Below, in pieces: positions 33,300 to 42,075 of a stretch of 52,021 bases of DNA. The first letter of the stretch is position 1, and every line of letters begins with the position of its first letter. The stretch lies in the NCBI GenBank assembly GCA_910577825.1, contig CAJTOK010000022.1, positions 1 to 52,021 of the forward strand, given 5' to 3'. The notes beneath the pieces were generated by a model. The model made no database searches. It saw only the letters and a program-made list of their open reading frames with translations, and had not been told where the DNA came from. The DNA is from an uncultured Lachnospiraceae bacterium. Lineage in GTDB: Bacteria; Bacillota; Clostridia; Lachnospirales; Lachnospiraceae. Both the position numbers and the translations under genes were made by a program.

Positions 33300-34403
33300 T
33301 TATACAAGCAGGTTCGCCACCCTGTGCACCATTTTTATATAGTCCTGTTCTGTCTTATATTCAAAGAACATCTTTTTAAAACCGCCTGAATGTATATATT
33401 CATTTAGCTTCATTATATCTGGTTTTAACTGTTCATATTCGTTCTTGTAAATTTCCCTTAATACATATATAGTTTTATGGAATGTAATTCCAGATGGAAA
33501 GTATATGCCATTTGTAGATTTCCCTTTAAAGCATGAATCATGGTCAAATACCGGAAAAAGCGCAACTGGTTTCCTATGTTTTACAAGCAGCCCATAATTA
33601 TCCCTGTTCCTGTCAGTATTTAAAGTTATATAGTCAAATAACTGCATTCTTATGAAATTTAAAGGGTCTGTTTCCATAAAATACCTGTATGCCTGGCTGT
33701 CCATATGTATCCTTGTTTCACCATAATACTCCAGTATATCCCTGCATGGTACCATTTCATTTTCCTCTGATGTCAGTACCTTGCATATAGAACATGACAT
33801 CCCCATATATTTTGTCTTTCTGTAAAATACACTTGGCAGCCTCATTGCCCTAGCTATATAGTGTGATATTACTTCAGAATTTATCTCATCTTCTGTTTCT
33901 GCTTTGCACATAAATATTTTCTCGCCATATCTTATAAAACATTTCGCCTTAGTGCCTTTATTCATAAGTTCACCGGCAGTAAACCTTGTTACTATGCTGC
34001 TGCCTTCTGCTATCCCCGTAAGTGCAACCCTTCCTATATGTGTAGATGTCATATTTCTGTATAAACTTACATTCTCCCATTTTTTATCAGAATCTGCCCT
34101 GCAAATCCAGTAATTGTCCCTTAAAGAAGCTGCTTCGCTTTTAATACATATATTTACTTCATTATCCCCTGCAAGCCCGCATATTTTTAATATCCAGCTG
34201 TAATTCTTCCTGTTCCTCGCCATTACCCTTCCAGCACAAAAAGATTTCACCATCCCGTATAATGGTTTTTTATTGATAATAGAAAGCGGCAGCAGTTCAT
34301 GGTTTATTATATGTACGCTTTCTGATTTTGTATTAAATGCCATTACAGCCTCATCTTTATATTTTAAATAATACTTTGTATTCTTTATATTCCCAATATC
34401 CAT
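33300..34403 (-). CDS. HipA-like kinase-fold protein, last gene of a signalling operon
   Basis: Encodes 367 residues. The C-terminal half has the HipA-like catalytic loop NTDRNRDNYG (262-271; Asp264, Asn269) and a following metal site in PVFDHDSCF (Asp287). The FSAGEL-type FTAGELMNKG and KAKCFIRYGEKIFMCKAETEDEINSEVISHYIARAMRLP form the N-lobe, where Lys167 is the candidate ATP-binding residue. The first about 110 residues form a separate domain ending NYWICRADSDKKWENVSLYRN, often seen on phage and mobile-element HipA-like proteins. It lies 10 bases after the hybrid kinase-DegV gene on the same strand, so it belongs to that operon. There is no HipB-like partner. It is not closely similar to the other HipA-like kinase at 22863. 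Confidence 0.75.
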   Translation of the reverse strand: MDIGNIKNTKYYLKYKDEAVMAFNTKSESVHIINHELLPLSIINKKPLYGMVKSFCAGRVMARNRKNYSWILKICGLAGDNEVNICIKSEAASLRDNYWICRADSDKKWENVSLYRNMTSTHIGRVALTGIAEGSSIVTRFTAGELMNKGTKAKCFIRYGEKIFMCKAETEDEINSEVISHYIARAMRLPSVFYRKTKYMGMSCSICKVLTSEENEMVPCRDILEYYGETRIHMDSQAYRYFMETDPLNFIRMQLFDYITLNTDRNRDNYGLLVKHRKPVALFPVFDHDSCFKGKSTNGIYFPSGITFHKTIYVLREIYKNEYEQLKPDIMKLNEYIHSGGFKKMFFEYKTEQDYIKMVHRVANLLV

Positions 34404-34413
34404 TAAGCCACCT

Positions 34414-37116
34414 TTACAGATACCTTCCTTTCTCTTTTTTCATAAAAAGAAGCCCGAATGCACCAACCCCGCAGTTACTGCTTATAGCTGCTGACGCCTG
34501 CTGTTCTATTATTTTGTCAAACTTCTGGTATTTATTTACTTCATTTAATATTTTCTGTTTAGTTTTATAGTTAAGGCCTGCATATGTAAAAAACAATAAC
34601 CTTGTGTCAATATTACGTTTCCCTTTTAACTGCCTGCGGATATATTTCAGATATGCCTGTTCACGTGTGCCAGGGTATATGCCGCTGCATACAATCTGGC
34701 TGCCCTTCATGGAAAGGACCGGGCGGAGCATAAATAAATCACATATATCTTTAACTTTTCTGCTCATCCTGCCTGCCCTGTACAAGTTTTCTGTGCCTGC
34801 TACTATAAAACTTGTGGAAATGCTGTTTTTAATATGGTTTATTGTATCAATTATCTCCTGGAAAGGCCTGCCTGCCTGTGCCATAGACGCTGCATACAGT
34901 ACAAGTATGCCCATGCCGCTTGAAAGATGTGCTGAATTTATTACATGCACATTATCAAAGCCTTTTGCTGCCTGGACTGCGGTATTATACCCGTTGCCTG
35001 CATTTTTAGCCATGCTTATATGTATAACCTGCTGTGCGCCGCCAAGTGCATCTGCAAAAAATGTTTCATATTCTTCAACGGGAGGCGGCATTGAATATGC
35101 AAGTTTTTTGTCTTTGTCAATGTATTCAATAAGATTGTCTGCTGATATTTCACGCACATCATAAAAACGCCCTTCTTCTGTATGTACATAATAATAAATG
35201 CAGGAAATCCCAAAGCGCACAATTAAATCCTCTGGTATATCCATTACGCTTTCCGTTGTTATACATACTGCCTTTTTATTATGTACATAAACCATTTGTA
35301 TATCTGCCCCGCCTGTTTTGCCACTGCTTTCTGTCCTTTTAACTTCCACAATTTCTTCTGGCAGGCATTTTAAAAGCATTGCTTCAAAAAGCGGCCCGTT
35401 TACAGGTTTTACAAGATATCCGCCAAAGCCATTGGCATTATAAAATGCTTCTGCATCTGTAAATGCGTTGGCGGTCATTGCAACCACGGGTGTTTCTTTG
35501 CACAGCCCGTTTTCCTGCATACGCAGTTTCTTTAATGTTTCAATGCCATCAAGCTTTGGCATCATATGGTCCATAAAAATGGCATGGTAAAATTTCTGCC
35601 TTGTTTTTTCCAGGCATTCATGCCCGCTTGAAGCTGTTTCCACCTGTACTTTTGTAGCACGCAGGAGTTTTACTGCAACCATAAGGTTCATGTCATTGTC
35701 ATCTACAATAAGCACTTTAGCTTCCGGGGCTTCAAAGCTCTGTTTATATTCTTTCCTGCCGTGGAAACTGCCTTTAATAATATCCTTTATAGGCCCTATA
35801 GGGGATTTATTAACTATTTCCTGTACAAGCACAAGTGTAAATGTAGTCCCGCGCTGGTATACACTGTCTACCTGTATTTCACCGTCCATAAGCCCCGCAA
35901 GCTGGTGTGAAATTGCAAGCCCGAGCCCTGTGCCTTCAATAGCGCCGTTTTTCTTTTCATCAACACGCTTAAAAGACATAAATAAATATTTGATATCTTC
36001 TTTACGTATGCCAATTCCTGTATCTGAAACTGATATTATAAGCCTTATATGCCCTGCATCAAGCTGCTGGCACTTTGCCTGAAGTGTAACAGAACCTTTA
36101 TGTGTATATTTTATTGCATTGGTCAGTATATTGGTAAGTATCTGCTTTATCCTTATATCATCACCATACAGCATAGATGGTATATCAGGCGAAACATCAA
36201 GTTTAAATTCAAGCTTTTTATCATATGCACGCACCCAGTTAATATTTACAAGTTCACTAAGCATTGCACCTGTTTCATACTGCCTGTTTACAATTTCCAT
36301 TTTGCCTGATTCTATTTTTGATAAATCAAGGATATCATTAATAAGTGATAAAAGCATTTTGCTTGCACGCTGTATATTAACACAGTTTTCTGCCACTTCA
36401 TCATTAATATTGTCACGCAGGTTCATTTCATTAAGCCCTATTATAGTATTGATAGGTGTCCTTATTTCATGGCTCATATTGGCAAGGAAGCGGCTTTTTG
36501 TCATGTTTGCCTCTTCAAGTTCAATCTGCTGCTGCCTGCCCAGTTCCTGTTCTTTATTATAAATCATCCTCTGGAACTTTATTAATGTGCCAATGGAAAC
36601 TGAAACCAGCATAAAGCATACAAAAGTATGTATATATATATCTTCCCGTACATCTGCCACTTTAATATATACATTATGGTAATAAGCCATAATATAACAG
36701 CCTGTAAAGCTGGCAGCAGATAATATAAATGTTATAATAAATGCAATGCCTTTTACCAGAAGGAATACATATAAAATTCCCAGTACAAATAATCCGCTTA
36801 ATCCTCCGCCAACACTGCCGCTTGTGAAAAAAAGCATTGGGAATATAAAAAGGTTAAGCACCAGTGAACTTGCTACTGCACAGAAATTAATACAGTTATA
36901 TTTTGCTGCAATACCTCCAAATACTGTAAATACAACAGGGTAAAGCAGCATGGATATAATGCTTTCTGATGGTGCATGTGTTATAACTGCTACAATAACC
37001 CCTGACAAACTTACAAATGTACCAAGCCCAATTACAAGATAAAAAAGCCTTCTGTCCAGTTCATAACTGCTGTCATACAGATAATCCTTTATATTCCTTA
37101 TTAACTTTCTAAGCAT
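34414..37116 (-). CDS. Hybrid histidine kinase fused to a DegV (fatty-acid-binding) domain
   Basis: Encodes 900 residues. Residues about 20-185 form six or more transmembrane segments. HisKA has FLANMSHEIRTPINTIIGLNEM (His about 216). The ATPase domain has LTNAIKYTHKG, DTGIGIRKED and GTGLGLAISHQ. The receiver domain has VLIVDDNDMNLMVA, MDHMMPKLDG (Asp about 514), MTANAF and YLVKPVNG. From about residue 608 a complete DegV/EDD domain follows: ITTESVMDIPEDLIVRFGI, SMPPPVEEYETFF, VIHISMAKNAGNGYNTA, NSAHLSSGMGILV, and SAAISSNCGVGAFGLLF. DegV proteins bind fatty acids, in some bacteria feeding fatty-acid kinase. The fusion suggests lipid-sensitive signalling. The start overlaps the upstream gene by 8 bases. 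Confidence 0.88.
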   Translation of the reverse strand: MLRKLIRNIKDYLYDSSYELDRRLFYLVIGLGTFVSLSGVIVAVITHAPSESIISMLLYPVVFTVFGGIAAKYNCINFCAVASSLVLNLFIFPMLFFTSGSVGGGLSGLFVLGILYVFLLVKGIAFIITFILSAASFTGCYIMAYYHNVYIKVADVREDIYIHTFVCFMLVSVSIGTLIKFQRMIYNKEQELGRQQQIELEEANMTKSRFLANMSHEIRTPINTIIGLNEMNLRDNINDEVAENCVNIQRASKMLLSLINDILDLSKIESGKMEIVNRQYETGAMLSELVNINWVRAYDKKLEFKLDVSPDIPSMLYGDDIRIKQILTNILTNAIKYTHKGSVTLQAKCQQLDAGHIRLIISVSDTGIGIRKEDIKYLFMSFKRVDEKKNGAIEGTGLGLAISHQLAGLMDGEIQVDSVYQRGTTFTLVLVQEIVNKSPIGPIKDIIKGSFHGRKEYKQSFEAPEAKVLIVDDNDMNLMVAVKLLRATKVQVETASSGHECLEKTRQKFYHAIFMDHMMPKLDGIETLKKLRMQENGLCKETPVVAMTANAFTDAEAFYNANGFGGYLVKPVNGPLFEAMLLKCLPEEIVEVKRTESSGKTGGADIQMVYVHNKKAVCITTESVMDIPEDLIVRFGISCIYYYVHTEEGRFYDVREISADNLIEYIDKDKKLAYSMPPPVEEYETFFADALGGAQQVIHISMAKNAGNGYNTAVQAAKGFDNVHVINSAHLSSGMGILVLYAASMAQAGRPFQEIIDTINHIKNSISTSFIVAGTENLYRAGRMSRKVKDICDLFMLRPVLSMKGSQIVCSGIYPGTREQAYLKYIRRQLKGKRNIDTRLLFFTYAGLNYKTKQKILNEVNKYQKFDKIIEQQASAAISSNCGVGAFGLLFMKKEKGRYL

Positions 37117-39844
37117 CTTCCCACCCCTTCCTTAACTCTTCCAGGGCACCAGCTGCACCACAGAAATCAAATGATTCCACAAGTCCTGAAATTTCTTCCA
37201 GCCTGCTTTTAAGGCTTTCACCTTTATATGAATATAATGATAAATCATTAATAACAGGCATTACTGCTTCTTCTTCAAATGTATCCAGTGCTTCCGCAAG
37301 CTTTCCCAGCCTTTCCATTAATAAGTCCTTATTTATCTCATTTAATTCCTCTTCCACATTGCCATCACTTTCTGGCATAAATTCTTTATTTGAAGCTATT
37401 TCATCAAGCACGCTGCTATAAGCTTCCATAAGCCTGTTATGGTTTGCAAGCAGGTATCCTGTATTGCTTTCCTTGCCTGCCTTTTCCTGCTCTTTTGCCA
37501 TTTCTGACAGTTCCTTTGCACCAATTCCAAGAGATGTGCTTTTCAGGGCATGTACCATAATTGTATAATCATTCCATTCTTCTGCCTCAAAAAGCTTTTG
37601 CATCTGCTGTTTCTTCTCTAAGCCCGATTTATAATAAAGCCTTATAACATCAATATAGTCTTCATAGACCCCGCCAGAATAATTAATGCCTGTCTGGATA
37701 TCTATAAGCATCTTTTTGCCACTGGCATTATTATTACTGCTTGCAGCTGCTTCTGCCCCTGCTCCAGGCTCATCACCGGTTTTATTAATAATCCTTTCAT
37801 CTGGTATAAACTTTTTAAGCACACGCTCTAATATTGAAACCTCCACAGGCTTTGCCACAAAGTCCTGGAACCCCTCTGAAAGAAACATTTCACGTGCACC
37901 GCCTATTGCATTGGCAGTAAGCGCAACAACTGGCACTTTCTGGAAAAATATCCCGTTCTTTTTACGTATATTGTGGAGTGTTTCAATGCCATCCATGCCT
38001 GGCATCATATGGTCCATAAAAACGAGGTCAAAATACATCCTGTCAAGCATCATAAGTGCTTCGCTCCCGCTTCCCGCAGTATAATATTTTACTTTATAAG
38101 GACGTAAAAGCCCTTCCATAACTTTAAGGTTCATAATATTGTCATCTACTACCAGCACACTTGCTTCCGGTGCAGTAAACTTATGTACCATATAGTGGCT
38201 GCCGTCCATTCTCTGTACCAGTTTGCCGCCATTTAATGCAGTTACAACCGACAATACATAGAAAGGCTTGTATATACGCATAAAAGCCCCGCTTATTCCT
38301 ACATCTTCTTCCCTGTTAATAAAAATAATTATATTGGTTTCCTTTGCAATTTCTTCAAAATATGCCTTGTCCTCCTTGTATTCATCAACTGTTATAAATA
38401 AATGTGTAAAATGGATTCTTCGCACACGCCTTTTTAATTCTGCAAGGCTCTGGTATGTGGAAAAATCCAGTTCAAGCTGCTTTGCTATATTTTTAATGCA
38501 GTACATATAGCTGTCCCTTATCTCCGCCATTCCGTACTTTTCCTGGTTAATATAACATGCTGCCTTTATATTTCCACTGTCTTTAAGTGAAATTACAGGT
38601 TTATCATCATCAACTTTCTGCGGGATTACAAACTGAAATTCACTTCCCTCCCCCTCTGTGCTTTTTACGCTTAAAAACCCCTTCATCATGCCAACTATTT
38701 TACGTGTTATTGCAAGGCCAAGCCCCATTCCTGCCTGCTGCCGGTTCTTCTTTGTATCTACCTGGTTAAAATTAGTAAACAGGCGCTCAATCCCTTCTTG
38801 TGATATCCCAATACCTGTATCTTTAATATTTACACACAGGTTAATACCATAATCTTCTTTTCTTCCTGATACAGAAATAGTAACGCAGCCTTTTTCAGTA
38901 AATTTAATTGCATTGCTTACAAGGCTTGAAAAAATACGCCTGATTTTTTCACTGTCACCAACAAGCCCGCATGGAAGGTTTACATCATAATTAACAACAA
39001 TTTCAAGCTTCTTTTCCTCATTCTGCGCAATGGCGGCATTAAGCACATCATTTAATATGGAAGTAAAGTTATAACTTTCTTCTACAATGGCAAGCCTGCC
39101 CGTTTCAAGCTCTGAAAAATCCAGTACATCACTTACTATTACCTGTAAATTCCTGCCTGCAACCTGTATATCAAATAAATTTTCCCTTACTTCTGCTGGC
39201 AGCTCTTCCCGCAGTGAAAGTTCACTCATGCCACATATAGTGTTAAGCGGTGTCCTTATCTCGTGTGATACATTTGCCATAAATTCATCTTTACTGTGCT
39301 CTGCCTGTTTTAATGTTTCAATGGTTTCAATAAGTTTCTGGTTCATTATGGAATCTTTCTTAATAAGAAACCAGACAAGGTAAACCATTATAAACATTGG
39401 CACAAGCTGCTGCATATTGCCTGCAGCTGCATCTTTTCCTGTAAAATCAAATGAACGTACAATAAAAGCATGGTATATGGCCAGAACTAATGCCAGCCCA
39501 GATACCATGCCAAGAAGCCCTGGTATATTAAACAGCCCGGTAAGTACCAGTAATACACCAAATAGTGGAAAAAGCGAAAAAAGCGAGGAAGCAGCAACAC
39601 CATAGCCAAAAAAAGAAACCAGTGCCATACATGTGTATATATATGCCCTTGCTTTTTTATCTTTTACTTCCATAAAATATACAATCCAGCATGTAACTAC
39701 TTCTGGAAATGTCCATATTATAAAACCTTTATTGCCATAAGCTGCTGCCTGTGCTATAAACATCATTATAACAAATATTGTATATATAATTACTACTCTT
39801 TTTTCTATTGCACGTTCACCATATTTATATAAATCCTCCTGCAA
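37109..39844 (-). CDS. Hybrid histidine kinase with receiver and Hpt domains
   Basis: Encodes 911 residues. The start is a TTG at 39844, two bases after the stop of the upstream gene and 6 bases after AGGAGG. Residues about 15-160 contain transmembrane segments. HisKA: FMANVSHEIRTPLNTICGMSEL (His about 193). ATPase: VSNAIKFTEKG, DTGIGISQEG, GMGLGLAITRK. A degenerate pseudo-receiver region (about 425-545) precedes a true receiver: VLVVDDNIMNLKVM, MDHMMPGMDG (Asp about 610), LTANAI, FVAKPVEV. The Hpt domain has IMVHALKSTSLGIGAKELSEMAKEQE with His about 764. It probably relays phosphate through the Hpt to another receiver, perhaps the REC-HD-GYP protein encoded just upstream. The last bases overlap the next gene. 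Confidence 0.9.
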   Translation of the reverse strand: MQEDLYKYGERAIEKRVVIIYTIFVIMMFIAQAAAYGNKGFIIWTFPEVVTCWIVYFMEVKDKKARAYIYTCMALVSFFGYGVAASSLFSLFPLFGVLLVLTGLFNIPGLLGMVSGLALVLAIYHAFIVRSFDFTGKDAAAGNMQQLVPMFIMVYLVWFLIKKDSIMNQKLIETIETLKQAEHSKDEFMANVSHEIRTPLNTICGMSELSLREELPAEVRENLFDIQVAGRNLQVIVSDVLDFSELETGRLAIVEESYNFTSILNDVLNAAIAQNEEKKLEIVVNYDVNLPCGLVGDSEKIRRIFSSLVSNAIKFTEKGCVTISVSGRKEDYGINLCVNIKDTGIGISQEGIERLFTNFNQVDTKKNRQQAGMGLGLAITRKIVGMMKGFLSVKSTEGEGSEFQFVIPQKVDDDKPVISLKDSGNIKAACYINQEKYGMAEIRDSYMYCIKNIAKQLELDFSTYQSLAELKRRVRRIHFTHLFITVDEYKEDKAYFEEIAKETNIIIFINREEDVGISGAFMRIYKPFYVLSVVTALNGGKLVQRMDGSHYMVHKFTAPEASVLVVDDNIMNLKVMEGLLRPYKVKYYTAGSGSEALMMLDRMYFDLVFMDHMMPGMDGIETLHNIRKKNGIFFQKVPVVALTANAIGGAREMFLSEGFQDFVAKPVEVSILERVLKKFIPDERIINKTGDEPGAGAEAAASSNNNASGKKMLIDIQTGINYSGGVYEDYIDVIRLYYKSGLEKKQQMQKLFEAEEWNDYTIMVHALKSTSLGIGAKELSEMAKEQEKAGKESNTGYLLANHNRLMEAYSSVLDEIASNKEFMPESDGNVEEELNEINKDLLMERLGKLAEALDTFEEEAVMPVINDLSLYSYKGESLKSRLEEISGLVESFDFCGAAGALEELRKGWEDA

Positions 39845-39846
39845 AC

Positions 39847-40923
39847 CTACACCTCCTGTCCTTCCCCTGTTTCCCTTTTTAAATCTTCCTTGAGCCTTAA
39901 AAATACACTTGTAATCTCCGGGTCAAACTGCGTCCCGCTGCCTTCTTCTATTATACCTAAGACCTTTGAAACAGGCCTTACCGGCTTTTTATAACAACGC
40001 TCTGCATACAGTGCATCAAAAACATCCGCAAATGCCATTATCCTTGCACATAAAGGTATATCCTGTCCCGAAAGCCCCTCAGGATAACCTGTCCCGTCCC
40101 ATCTCTCATGGTGGTAACGTGCTATGTCTGCTGCTATTTTTATGTATTCATCATCCTCAAGCCCGCCCATAATTTCATAGATAATATCACTTCCATAAAC
40201 TGTATGTTTCTTCATATCATTAAATTCTTCCTCTGTAAGCCTTCCAGGTTTCTGGAGTATAAGGTCTGAAATCCTGATTTTGCCAATATCATGTAATGGT
40301 GCTGCCTTGCACATATTTTTAATATAGCTTTCTGTAAGGATATCTGCATAAAGATGCTCTTCTTTCATTTTATCTGCAATCATGCCGACATATTTCTTAG
40401 TATTTTTAACGTGCATCCCTGTGCTGTCATCACGCAGTTCTATAAGGTTTGCCATGCCTATAATAACCTGTTCCTGCATACTGCTGATTCTCTGTGAATT
40501 GCGCTCTATCTCCGCTGCCTGCTCTGCAACCATGACTTCAAGCCTCTTATGGTAATCCTCAAGCTCCAGTATCCTGTTTATACGGCTAAGTGCAACATCT
40601 GCCACAAACGGCTTCCGGACAAAATCATGTGCACCTGCACGGAAACATCTTGTTTCTGTTTCACTGTCATTATCTGCAGTAAGGAATATAACGGGTATCT
40701 GCTTGTATGTTTCATCACCCTGGAGGCGTTCCATAACTTCAAATCCATCCATTCCAGGCATATTTATATCTAAAAGAACCAGGTCTGGTATTTTCTTTTC
40801 CAGATATTTAAATACAGCCATTCCAGAAGTAGCAGCGGCAATCCTGTATTTCTTGCCAAATATCTTCTGTGCCAGCATAAGATTGTTCTTGTCATCATCA
40901 ACAACTAAAATTACATGTTCCAT
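39847..40923 (-). CDS. Response regulator with HD-GYP domain (putative c-di-GMP phosphodiesterase)
   Basis: The start is placed at ATG 40923 (MEHVILVVDDDKNN) with GGAGG 6 bases upstream; the frame is open 45 codons further without a ribosome site. The protein has 358 residues. The receiver domain has VVDDD, the phosphorylated Asp in LVLLDINMPGMDG, FLTADN and FVRKPF. A helical linker leads to an HD-GYP domain with APLHDIGKI and HHERWDGTGYPEGLSG, the two signature motifs, both complete. Such proteins hydrolyse cyclic di-GMP when phosphorylated. It is the first gene of the operon with the two hybrid kinases and the HipA-like kinase, and the most obvious output of their phosphorelay. Confidence 0.9.
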   Translation of the reverse strand: MEHVILVVDDDKNNLMLAQKIFGKKYRIAAATSGMAVFKYLEKKIPDLVLLDINMPGMDGFEVMERLQGDETYKQIPVIFLTADNDSETETRCFRAGAHDFVRKPFVADVALSRINRILELEDYHKRLEVMVAEQAAEIERNSQRISSMQEQVIIGMANLIELRDDSTGMHVKNTKKYVGMIADKMKEEHLYADILTESYIKNMCKAAPLHDIGKIRISDLILQKPGRLTEEEFNDMKKHTVYGSDIIYEIMGGLEDDEYIKIAADIARYHHERWDGTGYPEGLSGQDIPLCARIMAFADVFDALYAERCYKKPVRPVSKVLGIIEEGSGTQFDPEITSVFLRLKEDLKRETGEGQEV

Positions 40924-40980
40924 ATAAAACCTCCATGCCACTATAGCGGCTTGACTAAAAAAGCAACTAATACACCTGAA

Positions 40981-41018
40981 TATATTATATATTTTGTTCT
41001 TACAATGAAAAATTAATA
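40981..41018. repeat. Left direct repeat flanking the toxin-antitoxin pair
   Basis: TATATTATATA followed directly by TTTTGTTCTTACAA and an A-rich TTAAT end. It is the same sequence as 41821-41865 but lacks the 7-base CTTTCCA that separates the two blocks there. As a result the -35 (TTGTAA) and -10 (TATAAT) boxes on the minus strand are only 10 bases apart, too close for a promoter. Confidence 0.6.
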
Positions 41019-41044
41019 AAACGGTTAATAAAACCAGACTAATG

Positions 41045-41536
41045 CTACATTTTTTCATCCACTTGTTTAAGACAAAGTTCCATAAGCTTTTCTGAAATAT
41101 AAATATTTTTATTAATCATTTCTTGTATAACAGATTTTAGTTCATATATATAACCTTGCTTTTTTGCATTTATCAAAACACCAAGTGTACCTGTCACAGG
41201 CAATTTTAAGTATTTTGCATATTTCTTTGCATTAGCATCATCTATAATAACAATATCTGCATTTTTTTCTTTTGCCAAAATCATAACTTCTACTTCGCCA
41301 TCATGTAATTGTGTCTTAAACATAGATTTTGCCATTTGATTTTCTATATTTTCCACATGAATCCAGTCAAGAGAGTTATCCACCTGCTTCTTACATATAG
41401 ATTCTTTCTTTTCTGATAATTCATTGTATACTGCCCGGGGAATCAAAATTTCACTATACATCTTTTTTAATAAACCAAGCTGTCCAACATGGCACAATGC
41501 AATTAATGGCGTGGTGTTTACAATTACATTACGCAT
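41045..41536 (-). CDS. PIN-domain toxin, DUF3368 type
   Basis: The start is ATG 41536 (MRNVIVNTTPLIAL), overlapping the antitoxin gene by 8 bases; 163 residues. The PIN-fold acidic residues can be seen: the NTTPLIALC opening (where Asp is replaced by Asn/Thr, as usual in DUF3368), HDGEVEVMILAKE (Asp and Glu), and DIVIIDDANAKKYAK (Asp pair). VTGTLGVLINAKKQGYI is the characteristic DUF3368 end. PIN toxins are metal-dependent RNases. The pairing with a UPF0175 antitoxin is a known association. It is directly upstream, by about 120 bases, of the HD-GYP operon. Confidence 0.82.
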   Translation of the reverse strand: MRNVIVNTTPLIALCHVGQLGLLKKMYSEILIPRAVYNELSEKKESICKKQVDNSLDWIHVENIENQMAKSMFKTQLHDGEVEVMILAKEKNADIVIIDDANAKKYAKYLKLPVTGTLGVLINAKKQGYIYELKSVIQEMINKNIYISEKLMELCLKQVDEKM

Positions 41537-41783
41537 TCTCCAGCTCCTCCAAAAATTCTTCTTCACTTTCAAAAGAAAATATAGATATATTATTTTTTCC
41601 AAGATATTTTATAAAATCTTCTTTTGGCATCTCCGCTATATCTGCACAGTATCCTAATGGTACTTTTTTGTTTTTATATAAATCTGCAGCAAGCATACAT
41701 TTCATATATATTGCAAAATCATTTTCACTTTCATGCAAGTTTAACAATATTTCTTCTGGAACATTTATTGAAACAACACACAT
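41529..41783 (-). CDS. UPF0175-family antitoxin
   Basis: The start is ATG 41783 (MCVVSINVPEEIL), with GGAGG 7 bases upstream; 84 residues. It has the UPF0175 pattern: VPEEILLNLHESENDFAIYMKCMLAADLYKNKKVPLGYCADIAEMPKEDFIKYLGKNNISIF in outline, that is a helix, the L-G-x-A-D-I-A-x-M helix-turn and a GKNNISIF strand, then an acidic tail that probably wraps the toxin. It is the first gene of the pair and overlaps the toxin gene by 8 bases. It probably also autoregulates the operon promoter at 41824-41852. Confidence 0.8.
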   Translation of the reverse strand: MCVVSINVPEEILLNLHESENDFAIYMKCMLAADLYKNKKVPLGYCADIAEMPKEDFIKYLGKNNISIFSFESEEEFLEELENA

Positions 41784-41820
41784 ATCTGTTACCTCCATCC
41801 ATTATCTATAAAATTATACC

Positions 41821-41865
41821 TATATTATATACTTTCCATTTTGTTCTTACAACACAAAAGTTAAT
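41821..41865. repeat. Right direct repeat flanking the toxin-antitoxin pair
   Basis: TATATTATATA, a 7-base CTTTCCA, TTTTGTTCTTACAA, then an A-rich TTAATT. It matches the left copy at 40981-41018 except for the 7-base block and a few bases, and it contains the presumed promoter of the pair. Confidence 0.6.
41824..41852 (-). promoter_or_regulatory. Promoter of the UPF0175/DUF3368 toxin-antitoxin operon
   Basis: Minus-strand -35 TTGTAA (41847-41852) and -10 TATAAT (41824-41829) are exactly 17 bases apart, about 40 bases before the antitoxin start. Confidence 0.65.
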
Positions 41866-41968
41866 TCAGTTCTTTATATTCATCCATATTTATTTTTGTA
41901 AATATATTATATTTTATATTCATTAATATAAATTTACGCCAGTTATAATGGATTTTTTTATTTTATAC

Positions 41969-41997
41969 TTGACACCCTGCAAAATTTATGTTATTTT
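41969..41997 (+). promoter_or_regulatory. Promoter of the padR operon
   Basis: -35 TTGACA (41969-41974) and -10 TATTTT (41992-41997) with 17-base spacing. The operator-like array begins 18 bases further on, in the early transcribed region. Confidence 0.55.
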
Positions 41998-42014
41998 TAC
42001 TATATCAATCATAG

Positions 42015-42057
42015 TACGTCTGACGTAGCAACGACAATCGTTGTTACGTCTGGCGTA
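42015..42057 (+). promoter_or_regulatory. Three-part palindromic operator before padR
   Basis: Two 13-base near-identical palindromes TACGTCTGRCGTA (42015-42027 and 42045-42057) are centred 30 bases apart. The 17 bases between them contain a third palindrome, CAACGA-CAA-TCGTTG. The array lies between the promoter and the ribosome site of padR, a natural autorepression site for a dimeric winged-helix repressor. It stands out sharply from the AT-rich background. Confidence 0.75.
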
Positions 42058-42075
42058 TGAAAGGAGAAATTAGAT

